64,000 nt of DNA from Burkholderia sp. Ax-1719 (GCF_011753055.1 NZ_VWWJ01000020.1:92063-156062); one strand, 5' to 3'; counted from the stretch's first letter, positions 42,564 to 52,062 are shown. The notes: generated by a model from the sequence alone, not told the origin. Program-made: numbers and translations.

Positions 42564-43568
42564 ATGGCACGGAAAATCACTTATTCGCAGGCGATCAATG
42601 AAGCGCTTGCCCAGGAAATGGCCCGCGACGACAGCGTGATCGTGATGGGCGAGGACAACGCGGGCGGCGCAGGCGCGCCCGGCGAGCAGGACGCATGGGG
42701 CGGCGTGCTCGGCGTAACGAAGGGGCTGTACGGCAAATTCCCGGGACGGGTGCTCGATACGCCGCTCTCGGAAGGCGGTTTTATCGGCGCGGCCGTGGGC
42801 GCGGCGGCATGCGGCATGCGCCCGGTGGCGGAACTGATGTTCATCGACTTCATGGGCGTGTGCTTCGACCAGATCTTCAATCAGGCCGCGAAATTCCGCT
42901 ATATGTTTGGCGGCAAGGCGGTCACGCCCGTCGTGATCCGCACGATGTGTGGCGCGGGCCTGCGCGCGGCGGCCCAGCATTCGCAGATGCTCACGTCGCT
43001 GTTCACGCATATTCCCGGCCTCAAGGTCGTGTGTCCGGCCACGCCTTACGATGCGAAGGGACTCATGATCGAGGCGATTCGCGACAACGACCCCGTCATC
43101 TTTTGCGAGCACAAGCTGCTCTACACGATGGAAGGCGATGTGCCGGAAGAGTCGTATTCGATTCCCTTCGGCGAAGCGAACATCGTGCGCGACGGCGATG
43201 ACGTCACCATCGTCACGTATGGCCGTATGGTGCATTACGCGCTCGACGCCGCGCAAAAGCTCGCCAAAGACGGCATTGAAGCCGATGTGATCGACCTGCG
43301 CACGACTTCGCCGCTCGACGAGGACACCATTCTCGAAAGCGTGCAGCGCACCGGCCGCATCGTGGTGGTCGACGAAGCCAATCCGCGCTGCTCGATCGCC
43401 ACGGATATTGCCGCGCTGGTGGCGAGCAAGGCGTTTCGCGATCTCAAGGCGCCCGTCGGCATGGTGACCGCGCCGCATACGCCCGTGCCGTTTGCGGCTT
43501 CGCTCGAAGATCTCTACATCCCCTCGGCGGAACAGATCGCCGCAGCGGCGCGCGCCGCAAGGAGCTGA
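42564..43568 (+). CDS. acoB: Acetoin dehydrogenase E1 component, beta subunit
   Basis: The 334-residue protein begins MARKITYSQAINEALAQEMARDDSVIVMGEDNAGG and carries the E1-beta motifs DTPLSEGGFIGAAVGAAACGMRPVAELMFIDFMG and VDLRTTSPLDEDTI-like VIDLRTTSPLDEDTI. It forms the E1 tetramer with AcoA. AAGGAGA precedes the ATG. acoC follows after 4 bases. Confidence 0.93.
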   Translation: MARKITYSQAINEALAQEMARDDSVIVMGEDNAGGAGAPGEQDAWGGVLGVTKGLYGKFPGRVLDTPLSEGGFIGAAVGAAACGMRPVAELMFIDFMGVCFDQIFNQAAKFRYMFGGKAVTPVVIRTMCGAGLRAAAQHSQMLTSLFTHIPGLKVVCPATPYDAKGLMIEAIRDNDPVIFCEHKLLYTMEGDVPEESYSIPFGEANIVRDGDDVTIVTYGRMVHYALDAAQKLAKDGIEADVIDLRTTSPLDEDTILESVQRTGRIVVVDEANPRCSIATDIAALVASKAFRDLKAPVGMVTAPHTPVPFAASLEDLYIPSAEQIAAAARAARS

Positions 43569-43572
43569 CGTT

Positions 43573-44694
43573 ATGCCGATCAATATGATCACGATGCCCA
43601 AATGGGGCCTGTCGATGGAGCAGGGCCAGGTGAACGGCTGGCTCAAGTCGACGGGCGACAAGGTCACGAAGGGCGAGGAATTGCTCGACGTCGAATCGGA
43701 CAAGATCGCGTCGGGCGTGGAGTGCGCATTCGATGGGATCTTGCGGCGGCAGATCGCGCAGGAGGGCGACACGCTGCCGGTCGGCGCGCTGCTGGGTGTG
43801 GTCGCGGACGCAGAAACGCCGGATGCCGAAATCGACGCCGCCGTGAGCGAGTTCCAGCGCGATTTCGTGCCCGCCAAAGCAGGCGACGCGGACGCGGGGC
43901 CGCAGCCGGAGAAAGCGCAGATCGGCGGGCGCACGGTGCGCTGGCTGAAGTTGGGCGAGGGCAGCGGTACGCCCGTCGTGCTGATTCACGGCTTTGGCGG
44001 CGACCTCAACAACTGGCTGTTCAATCACGCCGATCTGGCGGCCGGGCGCACAGTCTGGGCGCTCGATCTGCCGGGACATGGCGAGTCGGGGAAAGCCGTG
44101 GAAACCGGTGCGATCGATGAACTGGCGCAGAGCGTGATCGCGTTTCTCGATGCGCAGGAGATCGGGCGCGCGCATCTGGTCGGGCATTCGCTGGGCGGCG
44201 CGGTGGCGATGGCCGTCGCTGAAAAAGCGCCTGCGCGCGTCGCCTCGCTCGCGTTGATTGCGAGCGCGGGGCTCGGCGATGAGATCGACGGCGCGTATAT
44301 CGAGGGCTTCGTGACGGCGGCCAATCGCAATGCGCTGAAGCCGCATGTGACGAAGCTGTTTGCCGATCCCGCGCTGGTGACGCGTCAGCTCGTCGAAGAC
44401 CTCGTGAAGTACAAGCGGCTCGAAGGCGTGCAGGACGCGTTGCGCAAGATTTCGGCGCAGGCGTTCGAGGGCGGGGCGCAACGGCGCGTGTTCCGCGACA
44501 GGCTATCGACGCTTGCGCCGAGCGTGCTCGTGATCTGGGGCGAGACGGATCAGATCATCCCGTCGAAGCATGCGCAGGGCCTCGCGCCCACGGTGAGCGT
44601 GGAGGTGATCGCGGGCAAGGGGCACATGGTGCAGATGGAGGCGGCCGCCGAAGTCAACCGGCTGCTCAAGGCCTTCTTCGAGTCGGGAGGCTGA
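43573..44694 (+). CDS. acoC: Acetoin dehydrogenase E2: lipoyl domain fused to alpha/beta hydrolase
   Basis: The 373-residue protein has an N-terminal lipoyl domain (about 1-80; the lipoylated Lys is in DVESDKIASG) and a C-terminal alpha/beta-hydrolase fold (VVLIHGFGGDLNNW, LVGHSLGGAVAMAVA with the nucleophile Ser, and GKGHMVQMEA with His). This fusion is characteristic of AcoC, the dihydrolipoamide acetyltransferase of the acetoin complex, and differs from the catalytic domain of PDH E2. It is followed by a lipoyl synthase gene after 2 bases. Confidence 0.92.
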   Translation: MPINMITMPKWGLSMEQGQVNGWLKSTGDKVTKGEELLDVESDKIASGVECAFDGILRRQIAQEGDTLPVGALLGVVADAETPDAEIDAAVSEFQRDFVPAKAGDADAGPQPEKAQIGGRTVRWLKLGEGSGTPVVLIHGFGGDLNNWLFNHADLAAGRTVWALDLPGHGESGKAVETGAIDELAQSVIAFLDAQEIGRAHLVGHSLGGAVAMAVAEKAPARVASLALIASAGLGDEIDGAYIEGFVTAANRNALKPHVTKLFADPALVTRQLVEDLVKYKRLEGVQDALRKISAQAFEGGAQRRVFRDRLSTLAPSVLVIWGETDQIIPSKHAQGLAPTVSVEVIAGKGHMVQMEAAAEVNRLLKAFFESGG

Positions 44695-44696
44695 CG

Positions 44697-45686
44697 ATGA
44701 GCGAGGCCGTGTCTGAAGCGACGTTGCCCGGCGACACCGCGCTTGGCCAGCACGGCCTGCGCAGCCGCGACAAGCTCGCGCGTATTCCGGTGAAGATCGT
44801 GCCCGCGGCTTCGGGCGAGGCGTTGCCGAAGCCGCCGTGGCTGCGCGCGCGTCCGATGATGAGCGCCACGGTTGCGGAAGTGGCCGCGGTGCTGCGCGAA
44901 CATCGGCTGCATTCGGTCTGTGAGGAGGCGATGTGCCCAAACATTGGCGAATGTTTTGCGCAGCGCACGGCCACGTTCATGATCATGGGTGGGCTGTGCA
45001 CGCGGCGCTGTCCGTTCTGCGACGTCGCGCACGGACGGCCCGCGCCGCTCGACGCCGATGAGCCCGCGCATCTGGCGACGGCGGTCGCGGCGCTGGGTTT
45101 GCGTCATGTCGTGATTACGTCGGTGGATCGCGACGATCTGCGTGACGGCGGCGCGGCGCATTTCGCGCAGTGTATCGAGCAGGTGCGGGCGCGCGTGCCC
45201 GGCATCGGCGTGGAGATTCTGACGCCGGACTTCCGTGGTCGTATTGGGCGGGCGCTCGACGCGCTGTCGGCCGCGTGGCCCGATGTGTTCAACCACAACA
45301 TCGAGACCGTGCCGTCGCTCTATCGTGCGGCACGGCCGGGCGCGGATTATCGCGGCTCGCTCGATCTGCTGACGCGTGCGAAGGAAGCGCACGCGGCGCT
45401 GGTCACGAAGTCGGGGCTGATGGTGGGACTCGGCGAAACCGATCCGGAGTTACGGGCGACGATGGGCGATCTGCGCGAGCACGGCGTGGAAGTGCTGACC
45501 ATCGGGCAGTACCTTGCGCCTTCGCGCTATCACCTGCCGGTGCGGCGCTATCTGCATCCGGACGAGTTTGCGGCGCTGCGCGAGGCGGGCTTGCGGATGG
45601 GGTTTCGCGAGGTCGTGGCGGGGCCGCTGGTGCGGTCTTCGTATCATGCGGCGCAGACAGCGGAGGCGGCGCTTAAGGTGGGGTGA
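44697..45686 (+). CDS. acoS: Lipoyl synthase of the acetoin operon (LipA paralogue)
   Basis: The 329-residue radical-SAM enzyme has the auxiliary cluster motif CEEAMCPNIGEC (Cx4Cx5C) and the radical-SAM motif CTRRCPFC (CxxxCxxC), followed by VVITSVDRDDLRDGG. It inserts sulfur into octanoyl groups to make the lipoyl cofactor, presumably for AcoC. A lipA-like gene at this position occurs in other acetoin operons, where it has been called acoS. The ATG at 44697 lies 2 bases after acoC. No E3 gene follows. Confidence 0.9.
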   Translation: MSEAVSEATLPGDTALGQHGLRSRDKLARIPVKIVPAASGEALPKPPWLRARPMMSATVAEVAAVLREHRLHSVCEEAMCPNIGECFAQRTATFMIMGGLCTRRCPFCDVAHGRPAPLDADEPAHLATAVAALGLRHVVITSVDRDDLRDGGAAHFAQCIEQVRARVPGIGVEILTPDFRGRIGRALDALSAAWPDVFNHNIETVPSLYRAARPGADYRGSLDLLTRAKEAHAALVTKSGLMVGLGETDPELRATMGDLREHGVEVLTIGQYLAPSRYHLPVRRYLHPDEFAALREAGLRMGFREVVAGPLVRSSYHAAQTAEAALKVG

Positions 45687-45738
45687 TCGTATCCGCTCGA
45701 GTTTGCAACTAACCGCCAAGCGTGACTTTTTCTCTAAA

Positions 45739-45765
45739 TCAGGGCGCGCACAACGCGCGCCCTGA
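45739..45765. terminator. Hairpin between convergent lipA and MATE genes
   Basis: TCAGGGCGCG and CGCGCCCTGA form a 10-bp stem with a 7-base loop. It stands between two converging genes, but neither strand has a good T tract after it, so intrinsic termination is uncertain. Confidence 0.4.
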
Positions 45766-45768
45766 CCG

Positions 45769-47136
45769 TCAAACTTCGCTGCGCAAGTATCGCGTGCTGA
45801 CCCGCGACAGGTAGACGACCAGACCCGCACCGGCGATCACGAGACTCGCCGCATTGGCGATCCAGAAACCGCGTGCGCCGGTCGCCCAGGCGGGCAGGCC
45901 GCCTAATACGTCGAAGCCGAGTGCATAGCCGCCGCCCAGGCCCACGCCCCAGAGGGCGATGGCATAGATGACCGTCGGCACCACGGCGACCTTGTAGGCG
46001 CGCAGCGCGAACGCCGTGGTGATCTGCAGCGCGTCGAACACGTGATAGACGGTCACAATCGCCACCAGCGGCATGGCAGCCACCGCCACCGCCGGATCGG
46101 GCGTATAGCCGCCGATGATGAGCGGACGCAGCACGAACACGATCGCGCCATAGCAGCATGCGATCGCCACCGCCGTCATCACGCCGTGCCGCGCGAGCGT
46201 GCGGGCCTCGGCGGGGCGGTTGCCGCCCAGCGCCTGCGCCACCAGCGTCGATGTCGCCACGCCAATCGACAGCGGCGTCATATACAGCACCGCGCCCATA
46301 TTCCCGGCGATCTGATGGCCTGCGAGCGTCGTCGTGCCCAGTCGCGCGATGAAGATCGCCATGAAGGTGTAGGACGTCACCTCGATGAGATAGGACAGCC
46401 CCATCGGAATGCCGAGCTTGAGCAGTTCCACCTGACGCTTCCAGACCGGCCAGCAGAAGTGCTTGAAGATCTCGAATGGCGCGAACACGTCGATGCGGGT
46501 GAACGTGACAGCCGCGCACAGCGCCAGCGCCCAGTTGATCGACGTGCTGGCCAGCGCGCAGCCGGGGCCGCCCAGCGCGGGCACGCCCAGGCCGCCGAAA
46601 ATCAGCCACGTATTGAGCGGCACCTTGATCGCGAGCGCGCCCACCTGCAGGAACATCACGAGGCGCGGGCGTCCAACCGCGTTCGACAGCGAGCTATAGA
46701 TGCGGAACGCGAGGCTCGCCGGCAGCCCGAACGACAGCAGCCGCAGATAGCCGATGGTGCGATCGCGCAGCGCTTCGGGCGCGCGTGCGAGGTCGAGCGG
46801 CGGGCCGGGGAAATAGAGGATGACGAAGCCGATCACCATCAGCACGAGCGCGAGCCAGAAGGCCTGGCGCACTTCCTCGCCGATCTCGGCGTCCTTGCGC
46901 GCGCCATAGAGTTGCGCGGCAACCGGCTGAAGCGCCGAAAGAATGCCCGTGAGGCCGATATACACCGAGACATAGATCGACGAGCCAAGGCCAAGCGCGG
47001 CGAGGTCGAGCGCCGAATAGCGGCCCACCATCGCCGTGTCGATTACGCCGAACGCGATGATCGCGAGCTGCCCGACCAGCACCGGCCACGCAAGGCCGGC
47101 GATGCGCCGGACGTCGCCAAGGAGAGTCGTGGTCAC
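45769..47136 (-). CDS. MATE-family efflux transporter (NorM-like)
   Basis: The 455-residue membrane protein has about twelve helices. The N-terminal ARRIAGLAWPVLVGQLAIIAFGVIDTAMVGRYS-like text (VLVGQLAIIAFGVIDTAMVG) and the second-half GIPMGLSYLIEVTSYTFMAIFIARLG match NorM pumps, which export cationic drugs by sodium or proton antiport. The start is GTG at 47134-47136, with GAGGT upstream. It lies 16 bases downstream of a membrane glycosyltransferase gene, suggesting co-transcription; no shared pathway is evident. Confidence 0.9.
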   Translation of the reverse strand: MTTTLLGDVRRIAGLAWPVLVGQLAIIAFGVIDTAMVGRYSALDLAALGLGSSIYVSVYIGLTGILSALQPVAAQLYGARKDAEIGEEVRQAFWLALVLMVIGFVILYFPGPPLDLARAPEALRDRTIGYLRLLSFGLPASLAFRIYSSLSNAVGRPRLVMFLQVGALAIKVPLNTWLIFGGLGVPALGGPGCALASTSINWALALCAAVTFTRIDVFAPFEIFKHFCWPVWKRQVELLKLGIPMGLSYLIEVTSYTFMAIFIARLGTTTLAGHQIAGNMGAVLYMTPLSIGVATSTLVAQALGGNRPAEARTLARHGVMTAVAIACCYGAIVFVLRPLIIGGYTPDPAVAVAAMPLVAIVTVYHVFDALQITTAFALRAYKVAVVPTVIYAIALWGVGLGGGYALGFDVLGGLPAWATGARGFWIANAASLVIAGAGLVVYLSRVSTRYLRSEV

Positions 47137-47152
47137 AGCAACCTCGCTCGCA

Positions 47153-48907
47153 TCAATCGGGGCGCTTGCGCCACACGTGCTTCTTGAGCGGCGGCTGCGG
47201 GCGGTCGATGCGCACGTAGAGGCGGAAGCGTTCGTCGCGGTCGGCGGCGCGGCGGCCTTCCCAGACCAGCTTCCAGACGAAGTTCGACATCGAGCTGGGT
47301 TCGCCGTAGTCCTGGGTGTCCTGACGCAGGATCACGTCGCAGTCCTCGTCGAACGAGAAGTGCATCTTGCCGAAGTAGGCGAAGGTCGCGATCTGCGCAT
47401 CGCCCAGACGCACCGGCGAAATGCACTGATAGTCGGCGGGCAGGTGCGCCGAAATCTGTTGCGCGACGTCCTTATAGGTACGGCTGTAGTTGACGACCGG
47501 CAGCCACAGCGTCATCAGCAGCACCCACATCAGCGTGGTGCCGCCGCTCGACAGCACGACGCTGCGCCACAGCACCTTCGGATGACGCGCCACGCGCCAT
47601 TGCACCAGCGCCATCCAGCACAGCGTCACACCCACGGCGCAAACGAAGGAGAGAATCTTGAACTGCGGCGCGAAGCCCGGCACGAGACGCGCGAGGTTGC
47701 GCGCGAGCGGCGCAGGGAAGCCCGTCATGCCCGCCAGCCACACCAGCCACACGAAGGTGCCGAGAATCGTGAAGCTCAGCACGGCGAACCAGTCGATCGC
47801 GTTGATCGCCTCGCGCTTGAGCGTGGGCAGCGCGAAAGTCGCGAGCACCGACAGCGCGGGCAGCACCAGCATGAAGAGGCGATTGGTTTCGTGGCTTTGC
47901 ACCACCACGAGGACCAGCAGCGGCACGATCACCGAAAGCGGAATCGCGATGTGCGGCGCGCGGCGCAGACCGGCCCAGCTCACCCACGCCCAGATCGCGA
48001 GCGGCCATGCCGGCCACGTGAAGAGCGGCAGGTTCTTGGCCGCGTAGCGCAGCACCGAGCCCGGCGGCCCTGCGAATGCGTTGACGTTGGTGCGCGCCCA
48101 CTGGTTGATGAACCAGACGGCGTCATCCGGATACGCGTGCAGCGCGATTAGCGGCCACGAGAAGGCGACCACGATCGCCACGGGGAGGCCGGCCACCAGC
48201 AGCCAGCGCGAGCGCGTTTCGGGCGCGACAGCGAGCATCACCAGCGTGCCGACGAGCAGCGCGCCCACCAGCACCGGACCGCTCGACAGCATCACCACGC
48301 CCAACGCCAGGCCCCACCAGATCGCACCCTGGATGGGTTTGTCGATGGCGCGCACCAGGCCGTAGACCAGCATCGCAATGCCGAGGAACTGCATCAGCTG
48401 CGGCGTGGTTTCGTGACCGCGCTCGGCGAGGCCGAAGCAGGCCAGCAGAATGAGCAGGGCGCCGTCGGCCAGCGTGCGGCCGTAGTCGCGCGGCTCGGGC
48501 TCGCCGCCGAACGCATACTTGAAGGGCTGCACTTCGGCGCGGCGGCCCAGCAGATAGGCGCTGTACCACACGAACGCGCAGGCGAAACAGAACAGCAGAC
48601 CCGTGGCGACACGCGAGGCATTGCTCGCGTCCACCCACGGCGCAAAGATGCGGATGCACAGCGCACCGAGCCAGTAGCCCAGCGGGCCATTCTCGGTCAC
48701 ATATTTGCCGACGAGATTCGGCAGCAGCCAGTCGTGCGAGGTGCCGCCGGCCATCGTCCACATCACGCCGAAACCCGCCGCATCCTCGTTCTTCCACGGA
48801 TCGCGGCCAAACAGGCCGAACGAAGCGAAGACGATGGTGATGGTCAGCAGCAGCCAGCGCGGCAGGGCGCTGGTGGCGGAGGCGGTCAGGCGAATGGCAG
48901 GCTTCAT
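47153..48907 (-). CDS. ArnT-like GT-C glycosyltransferase
   Basis: The 584-residue protein has many membrane helices and a PMT/ArnT-like arrangement: GRDPWKNEDAAGFGVMWTMAGG at the first periplasmic loop and PNLVGKYVTENGPLGYWLGA. The acidic residues of the first loop match catalytic residues of GT-C enzymes. It differs from the arnT at 21268-22959 and has a longer C-terminal domain with LRQDTQDYGEPSSMSNFVWK. The sugar and acceptor are unknown. The ATG at 48905-48907 is the family-like start. Confidence 0.85.
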   Translation of the reverse strand: MKPAIRLTASATSALPRWLLLTITIVFASFGLFGRDPWKNEDAAGFGVMWTMAGGTSHDWLLPNLVGKYVTENGPLGYWLGALCIRIFAPWVDASNASRVATGLLFCFACAFVWYSAYLLGRRAEVQPFKYAFGGEPEPRDYGRTLADGALLILLACFGLAERGHETTPQLMQFLGIAMLVYGLVRAIDKPIQGAIWWGLALGVVMLSSGPVLVGALLVGTLVMLAVAPETRSRWLLVAGLPVAIVVAFSWPLIALHAYPDDAVWFINQWARTNVNAFAGPPGSVLRYAAKNLPLFTWPAWPLAIWAWVSWAGLRRAPHIAIPLSVIVPLLVLVVVQSHETNRLFMLVLPALSVLATFALPTLKREAINAIDWFAVLSFTILGTFVWLVWLAGMTGFPAPLARNLARLVPGFAPQFKILSFVCAVGVTLCWMALVQWRVARHPKVLWRSVVLSSGGTTLMWVLLMTLWLPVVNYSRTYKDVAQQISAHLPADYQCISPVRLGDAQIATFAYFGKMHFSFDEDCDVILRQDTQDYGEPSSMSNFVWKLVWEGRRAADRDERFRLYVRIDRPQPPLKKHVWRKRPD

Positions 48908-49124
48908 GCAGTACGAAAGAATCGGGTAGGCGGACCGGGTTGGACGACGTCCAGGCAGCTTCAAGATAACAAAGCGTCGCGATGGACGCGTCTGCGTCCG
49001 GTCAGGAGCATCCGGCATTCTAGCCGGGCGCGCCTGCAAGCGTCATGGCGCAGGTGCGACCGAGTCTTACCGGAGCTTCGATGCGAGCGCAATGAAGCGC
49101 AGGGGAACGCAGTCAGCGGGCAAT
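48908..49124. other. Intergenic region upstream of glycosyltransferase
   Basis: Together with the following terminator this gap is about 299 bp. It should contain the glycosyltransferase promoter (minus strand). No gene or notable repeat is seen. Confidence 0.5.
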
Positions 49125-49154
49125 AAAAAAGGGCAGCGTACGCTGCCCTTTTTT
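49125..49154. terminator. Bidirectional Rho-independent terminator after rpmE2
   Basis: AAAAAAGGGCAGCG, TA, CGCTGCCCTTTTTT is a perfect inverted repeat of 14 bp per arm. Both strands end with a T run, so it ends rpmE2 (minus strand) and any plus-strand transcript. Confidence 0.92.
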
Positions 49155-49206
49155 ACTGTGCTTCCAACGGAAGCAGCGGGGACCGGCGCGAAGCCGGTGC
49201 AACGAA

Positions 49207-49470
49207 TTACTTCGTTGCCTTGCCCGTGGCGCGTGCGCCGAACTTCTTGTTGAACTTTTCGACGCGGCCGGCCGTGTCCATGATCTTCTGCGTGCCCGTG
49301 TAGAACGGGTGCGATTCCGACGAGACTTCGATCTTTGCGAGCGGGTAGGTCTTGCCGTTGAATTCTGCGGTTTCGCGCGTCTGGATCACCGAACGGGTCA
49401 CGAACTTGAAATCGTTCGAAACGTCGATGAACAGGACTTCGCGGTAATCCGGGTGAATGCCTTCTTTCAT
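49207..49470 (-). CDS. rpmE2: 50S ribosomal protein L31 type B
   Basis: The 87-residue protein begins MKEGIHPDYREVLFIDVSNDFKFVTRS. It lacks the zinc-ribbon cysteines of the type A protein and has the longer type B C-terminus (SHPFYTGTQKIMDTAGRVEKFNKKFG). Cysteine-free L31 often replaces the zinc form under zinc limitation; no zinc-uptake-regulator box was recognised upstream. AGGATTT lies near the ATG. Confidence 0.96.
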   Translation of the reverse strand: MKEGIHPDYREVLFIDVSNDFKFVTRSVIQTRETAEFNGKTYPLAKIEVSSESHPFYTGTQKIMDTAGRVEKFNKKFGARATGKATK

Positions 49471-49641
49471 GATAAATCCTCAAATCTGGCGGTAGCCAAC
49501 CCGCGAGTCCGGCTGCCCTATGCAGTACCGGCACCCCTTGCCTGAATCTTTCAGGATTCAGGCGCGAGCCACTTGCCCAAGGTCGAAAAACGGCGATTAT
49601 GCCAGAAAATCAGCCGGTTGGCGATTTTTCGAGCGCTGCAA

Positions 49642-50478
49642 TCACGTGCCCGAAGCCGCCAGCGCGCCCACGCGCGCGGGGTCCTGGCGGTAATAGCGCG
49701 CGAGCAGCCGATAGAGCTCGGGATATTCGGCCTCGAACGCCTGCGGCTTGACGAAGAGCGCCTCGCTGCACACGGCAAAAAATTCGGACGGATGATCGGC
49801 GGCATAGGGATCGATCAGCGAGTCGCGCTCGAAACGCGCCCAGCGGCGCTCCGGCACCGCGTCCACCTTGTCGCAGAACTGGTCGTACGCGTTGTCGAAG
49901 ACATCGGCCCACGCCTGCGCATCAAGTGGCGCGTGCCAGCGGCGAAAAAGGGGCGGATGGCCGTCGGCCTCGCCGTTGAGCATGTCGATCTTGTGAGCGA
50001 ATTCGTGGATGACGACGTTGTAGGCGTCGCTGCCATCGGTCATCTGCGCGTCTTCCCAGGACAGCAGCACGGGGCCGCCTTCCCAGGCCTCGCCGCTGGC
50101 GTCGTGCTCAACCTCATGGACCACGCCGTCTTCGTCTTCGACGGTCTTGCGAATGACGAATTCGCCGGGATACACCGTCACGCCAACCCAGCCCTTGTAA
50201 AGATCGAGCGAAAGATTGAGCACCGGCAACGACGCCTGCACCGCAATGGCCACCGCGATCTGGTCGGTCAGTTCCAGTTCGTGCGCGGTGGTGAACTCCT
50301 TCTGCGCAAGAAAGAGGCTGGTCAGTTCGCGCAGACGCGTGAGATCGGCGGCGTCGAGGTGCGCGAGGAATGGCAGCCCGGCGAGCGTGGCCTGCCAGAG
50401 CGTGTCGTCGATGGCGTAGGTGCGCAGCGCTTTTTCGCGGCGGCGCGCATCGAACCAGTTCGTCAGTTTCGAAAGCAT
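49642..50478 (-). CDS. mtfA: Zinc-dependent peptidase of the MtfA family
   Basis: The 278-residue protein contains VVIHEFAHKIDMLNGEADG, the HExxH zinc motif, with the further zinc-site segment HPSEFFAVCSEALFVKPQAF. Length and motifs match MtfA (M90 peptidase), which in E. coli interacts with the regulator Mlc to affect sugar uptake. It is followed by no close gene; the MFS gene lies 22 bases upstream in the same direction. Confidence 0.9.
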   Translation of the reverse strand: MLSKLTNWFDARRREKALRTYAIDDTLWQATLAGLPFLAHLDAADLTRLRELTSLFLAQKEFTTAHELELTDQIAVAIAVQASLPVLNLSLDLYKGWVGVTVYPGEFVIRKTVEDEDGVVHEVEHDASGEAWEGGPVLLSWEDAQMTDGSDAYNVVIHEFAHKIDMLNGEADGHPPLFRRWHAPLDAQAWADVFDNAYDQFCDKVDAVPERRWARFERDSLIDPYAADHPSEFFAVCSEALFVKPQAFEAEYPELYRLLARYYRQDPARVGALAASGT

Positions 50479-50499
50479 CGGGCTACGTTATTCAGTCGT

Positions 50500-52062
50500 T
50501 CAGTCGATCTGCTTTTGCCACGCGGCGAACACCCCGCCAACGATGGCCACGCCGATCAGAAAATAGAACCCGTCGAGCGAACTCAGGAAACTGGCTTGCT
50601 GCGCGACCATCCGGCTCATTTGCGCGAGGGCGAGTCCCTGCGCTTCGCCAGGCGCGCGGCCGAGCCCTTCGAAGGCATGCACGAGCGTCGCGTACGTGTT
50701 CTGGAAGATCGGGTTGAGCGGGTTCACGAATTCCACCAGCCGGGTCTGATGCAGCGCCAGCCGGTGTTGCTCGAGGATGATAACCGTGGCCGTCGCGAAT
50801 GACATCGTCAATTGACGCACGACATTTTTCAGGCGGTAACCGTGCGTGAATTCTTCGATGGCGAAGATGCGGAACGTCAGGTTGGCCACGGGCAGCACGA
50901 TGAAGAGCAGCAGCAGGCCGCGCAGCAGCAGCGGAAAGATGAGCCAGCTTTGGCTGGTGTCGGGCGTGAGGCGCGTCATCCAGAACGAGATGAAGGCGGC
51001 GAGCACGAAACCCGGCACGATGATCCACTTCTTGTGTGTGACGTATTTCGAATAGCGGAAATAGAAGAACAGCGCGGTCGCGGAAATGAGCGACGTGACG
51101 CCGGTGAGGCGCCCGGCGTTCTCGACCGGGTAATTCAGGCCGCCTTCCAGCAGACGCGACACCAGGTAGCTGAGTGCCGTCGTCAGATAGTAATAGAGCA
51201 TGTAGAGCAGCAATCCGACGCGAAACGGCTTTTCGCGTAGTGCATGCAGACGCATGAGCGGCTTCGGGTGATGCCATTGATGCCACGCAAACCACGCGAG
51301 CGCCGCCATGCCGGCGACGGTGAGCAAGAGAATGCCGGGCGAGTTGCTGAAGAGCTCGAAACGCACCTGCTGCATGGCGATCTGCAATGCCGCCTGCGCG
51401 AACGCAAAGATGATGTAGGGCCAGAAATGCGTGCCGCCGCGTTCCTCGGGCAGCACATGGCCGGAATCGGGCAAGGCGAGCAGAGCCAGCACGGCATAGA
51501 CGACGCCAGCCGGCGCAGAAAACGCGAACAGCGCGCGCCAGTCGAAATGCGACACCAGCAGGCCGCCCGCGAGCGGGGCGAGCGCGCTCGACAGAACGAT
51601 GAGGATAAGGAATGCGCGCGTCGCCACGGGGCGCTGCTGCGGCGTGAAACAGATCTGGATGAGGATGCGGCAGGTGCCCATCATCGGGCCGATGCAGTAA
51701 CCCTGGAAGCCGCGTGCGAAAGCCAGTTCGATCGACGATTCACACAGCGCCGCAGCGATTGCGCCTGCCGAGTAGAACAGCAGACTCCCCGCTACGTAAC
51801 GCCGATAGCCGACGCGTTCGACCCACCATTGCTGCTGAAGGATGCCGAGCACCGCGCCCACCGCATAGGCGCTGGATGACCACACGAGTTCATCGGGCGA
51901 GGCGTTGATGCCGCCTGCGATATAGCTCGTGAAAAAGGAAAAGATGGCGTTGTCGTAGTAATCGAGGCCGGTCGCGAGGGCGAGTACCCACGGGAAGAAG
52001 TCGCCGCGCAGTCGGGCGGCGCTCAATAGCGGGGCGCGGGAAGGCGTGGGGGCGGTGCTCAT
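50500..52062 (-). CDS. MFS transporter, DHA2-like 14-helix type
   Basis: The 520-residue protein has about fourteen helices. RGFQGYCIGPMMGTCRILIQICFTPQQR is a DHA2-like motif region, and AVGAVLGILQQQWWVERVGYRRYVAGSLLFYSAGA resembles the first MFS loop. It is probably a drug or organic-compound exporter. Its start overlaps the stop of a MerR gene by 4 bases, so that regulator is likely its controller. The substrate is not known. Confidence 0.86.
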   Translation of the reverse strand: MSTAPTPSRAPLLSAARLRGDFFPWVLALATGLDYYDNAIFSFFTSYIAGGINASPDELVWSSSAYAVGAVLGILQQQWWVERVGYRRYVAGSLLFYSAGAIAAALCESSIELAFARGFQGYCIGPMMGTCRILIQICFTPQQRPVATRAFLILIVLSSALAPLAGGLLVSHFDWRALFAFSAPAGVVYAVLALLALPDSGHVLPEERGGTHFWPYIIFAFAQAALQIAMQQVRFELFSNSPGILLLTVAGMAALAWFAWHQWHHPKPLMRLHALREKPFRVGLLLYMLYYYLTTALSYLVSRLLEGGLNYPVENAGRLTGVTSLISATALFFYFRYSKYVTHKKWIIVPGFVLAAFISFWMTRLTPDTSQSWLIFPLLLRGLLLLFIVLPVANLTFRIFAIEEFTHGYRLKNVVRQLTMSFATATVIILEQHRLALHQTRLVEFVNPLNPIFQNTYATLVHAFEGLGRAPGEAQGLALAQMSRMVAQQASFLSSLDGFYFLIGVAIVGGVFAAWQKQID

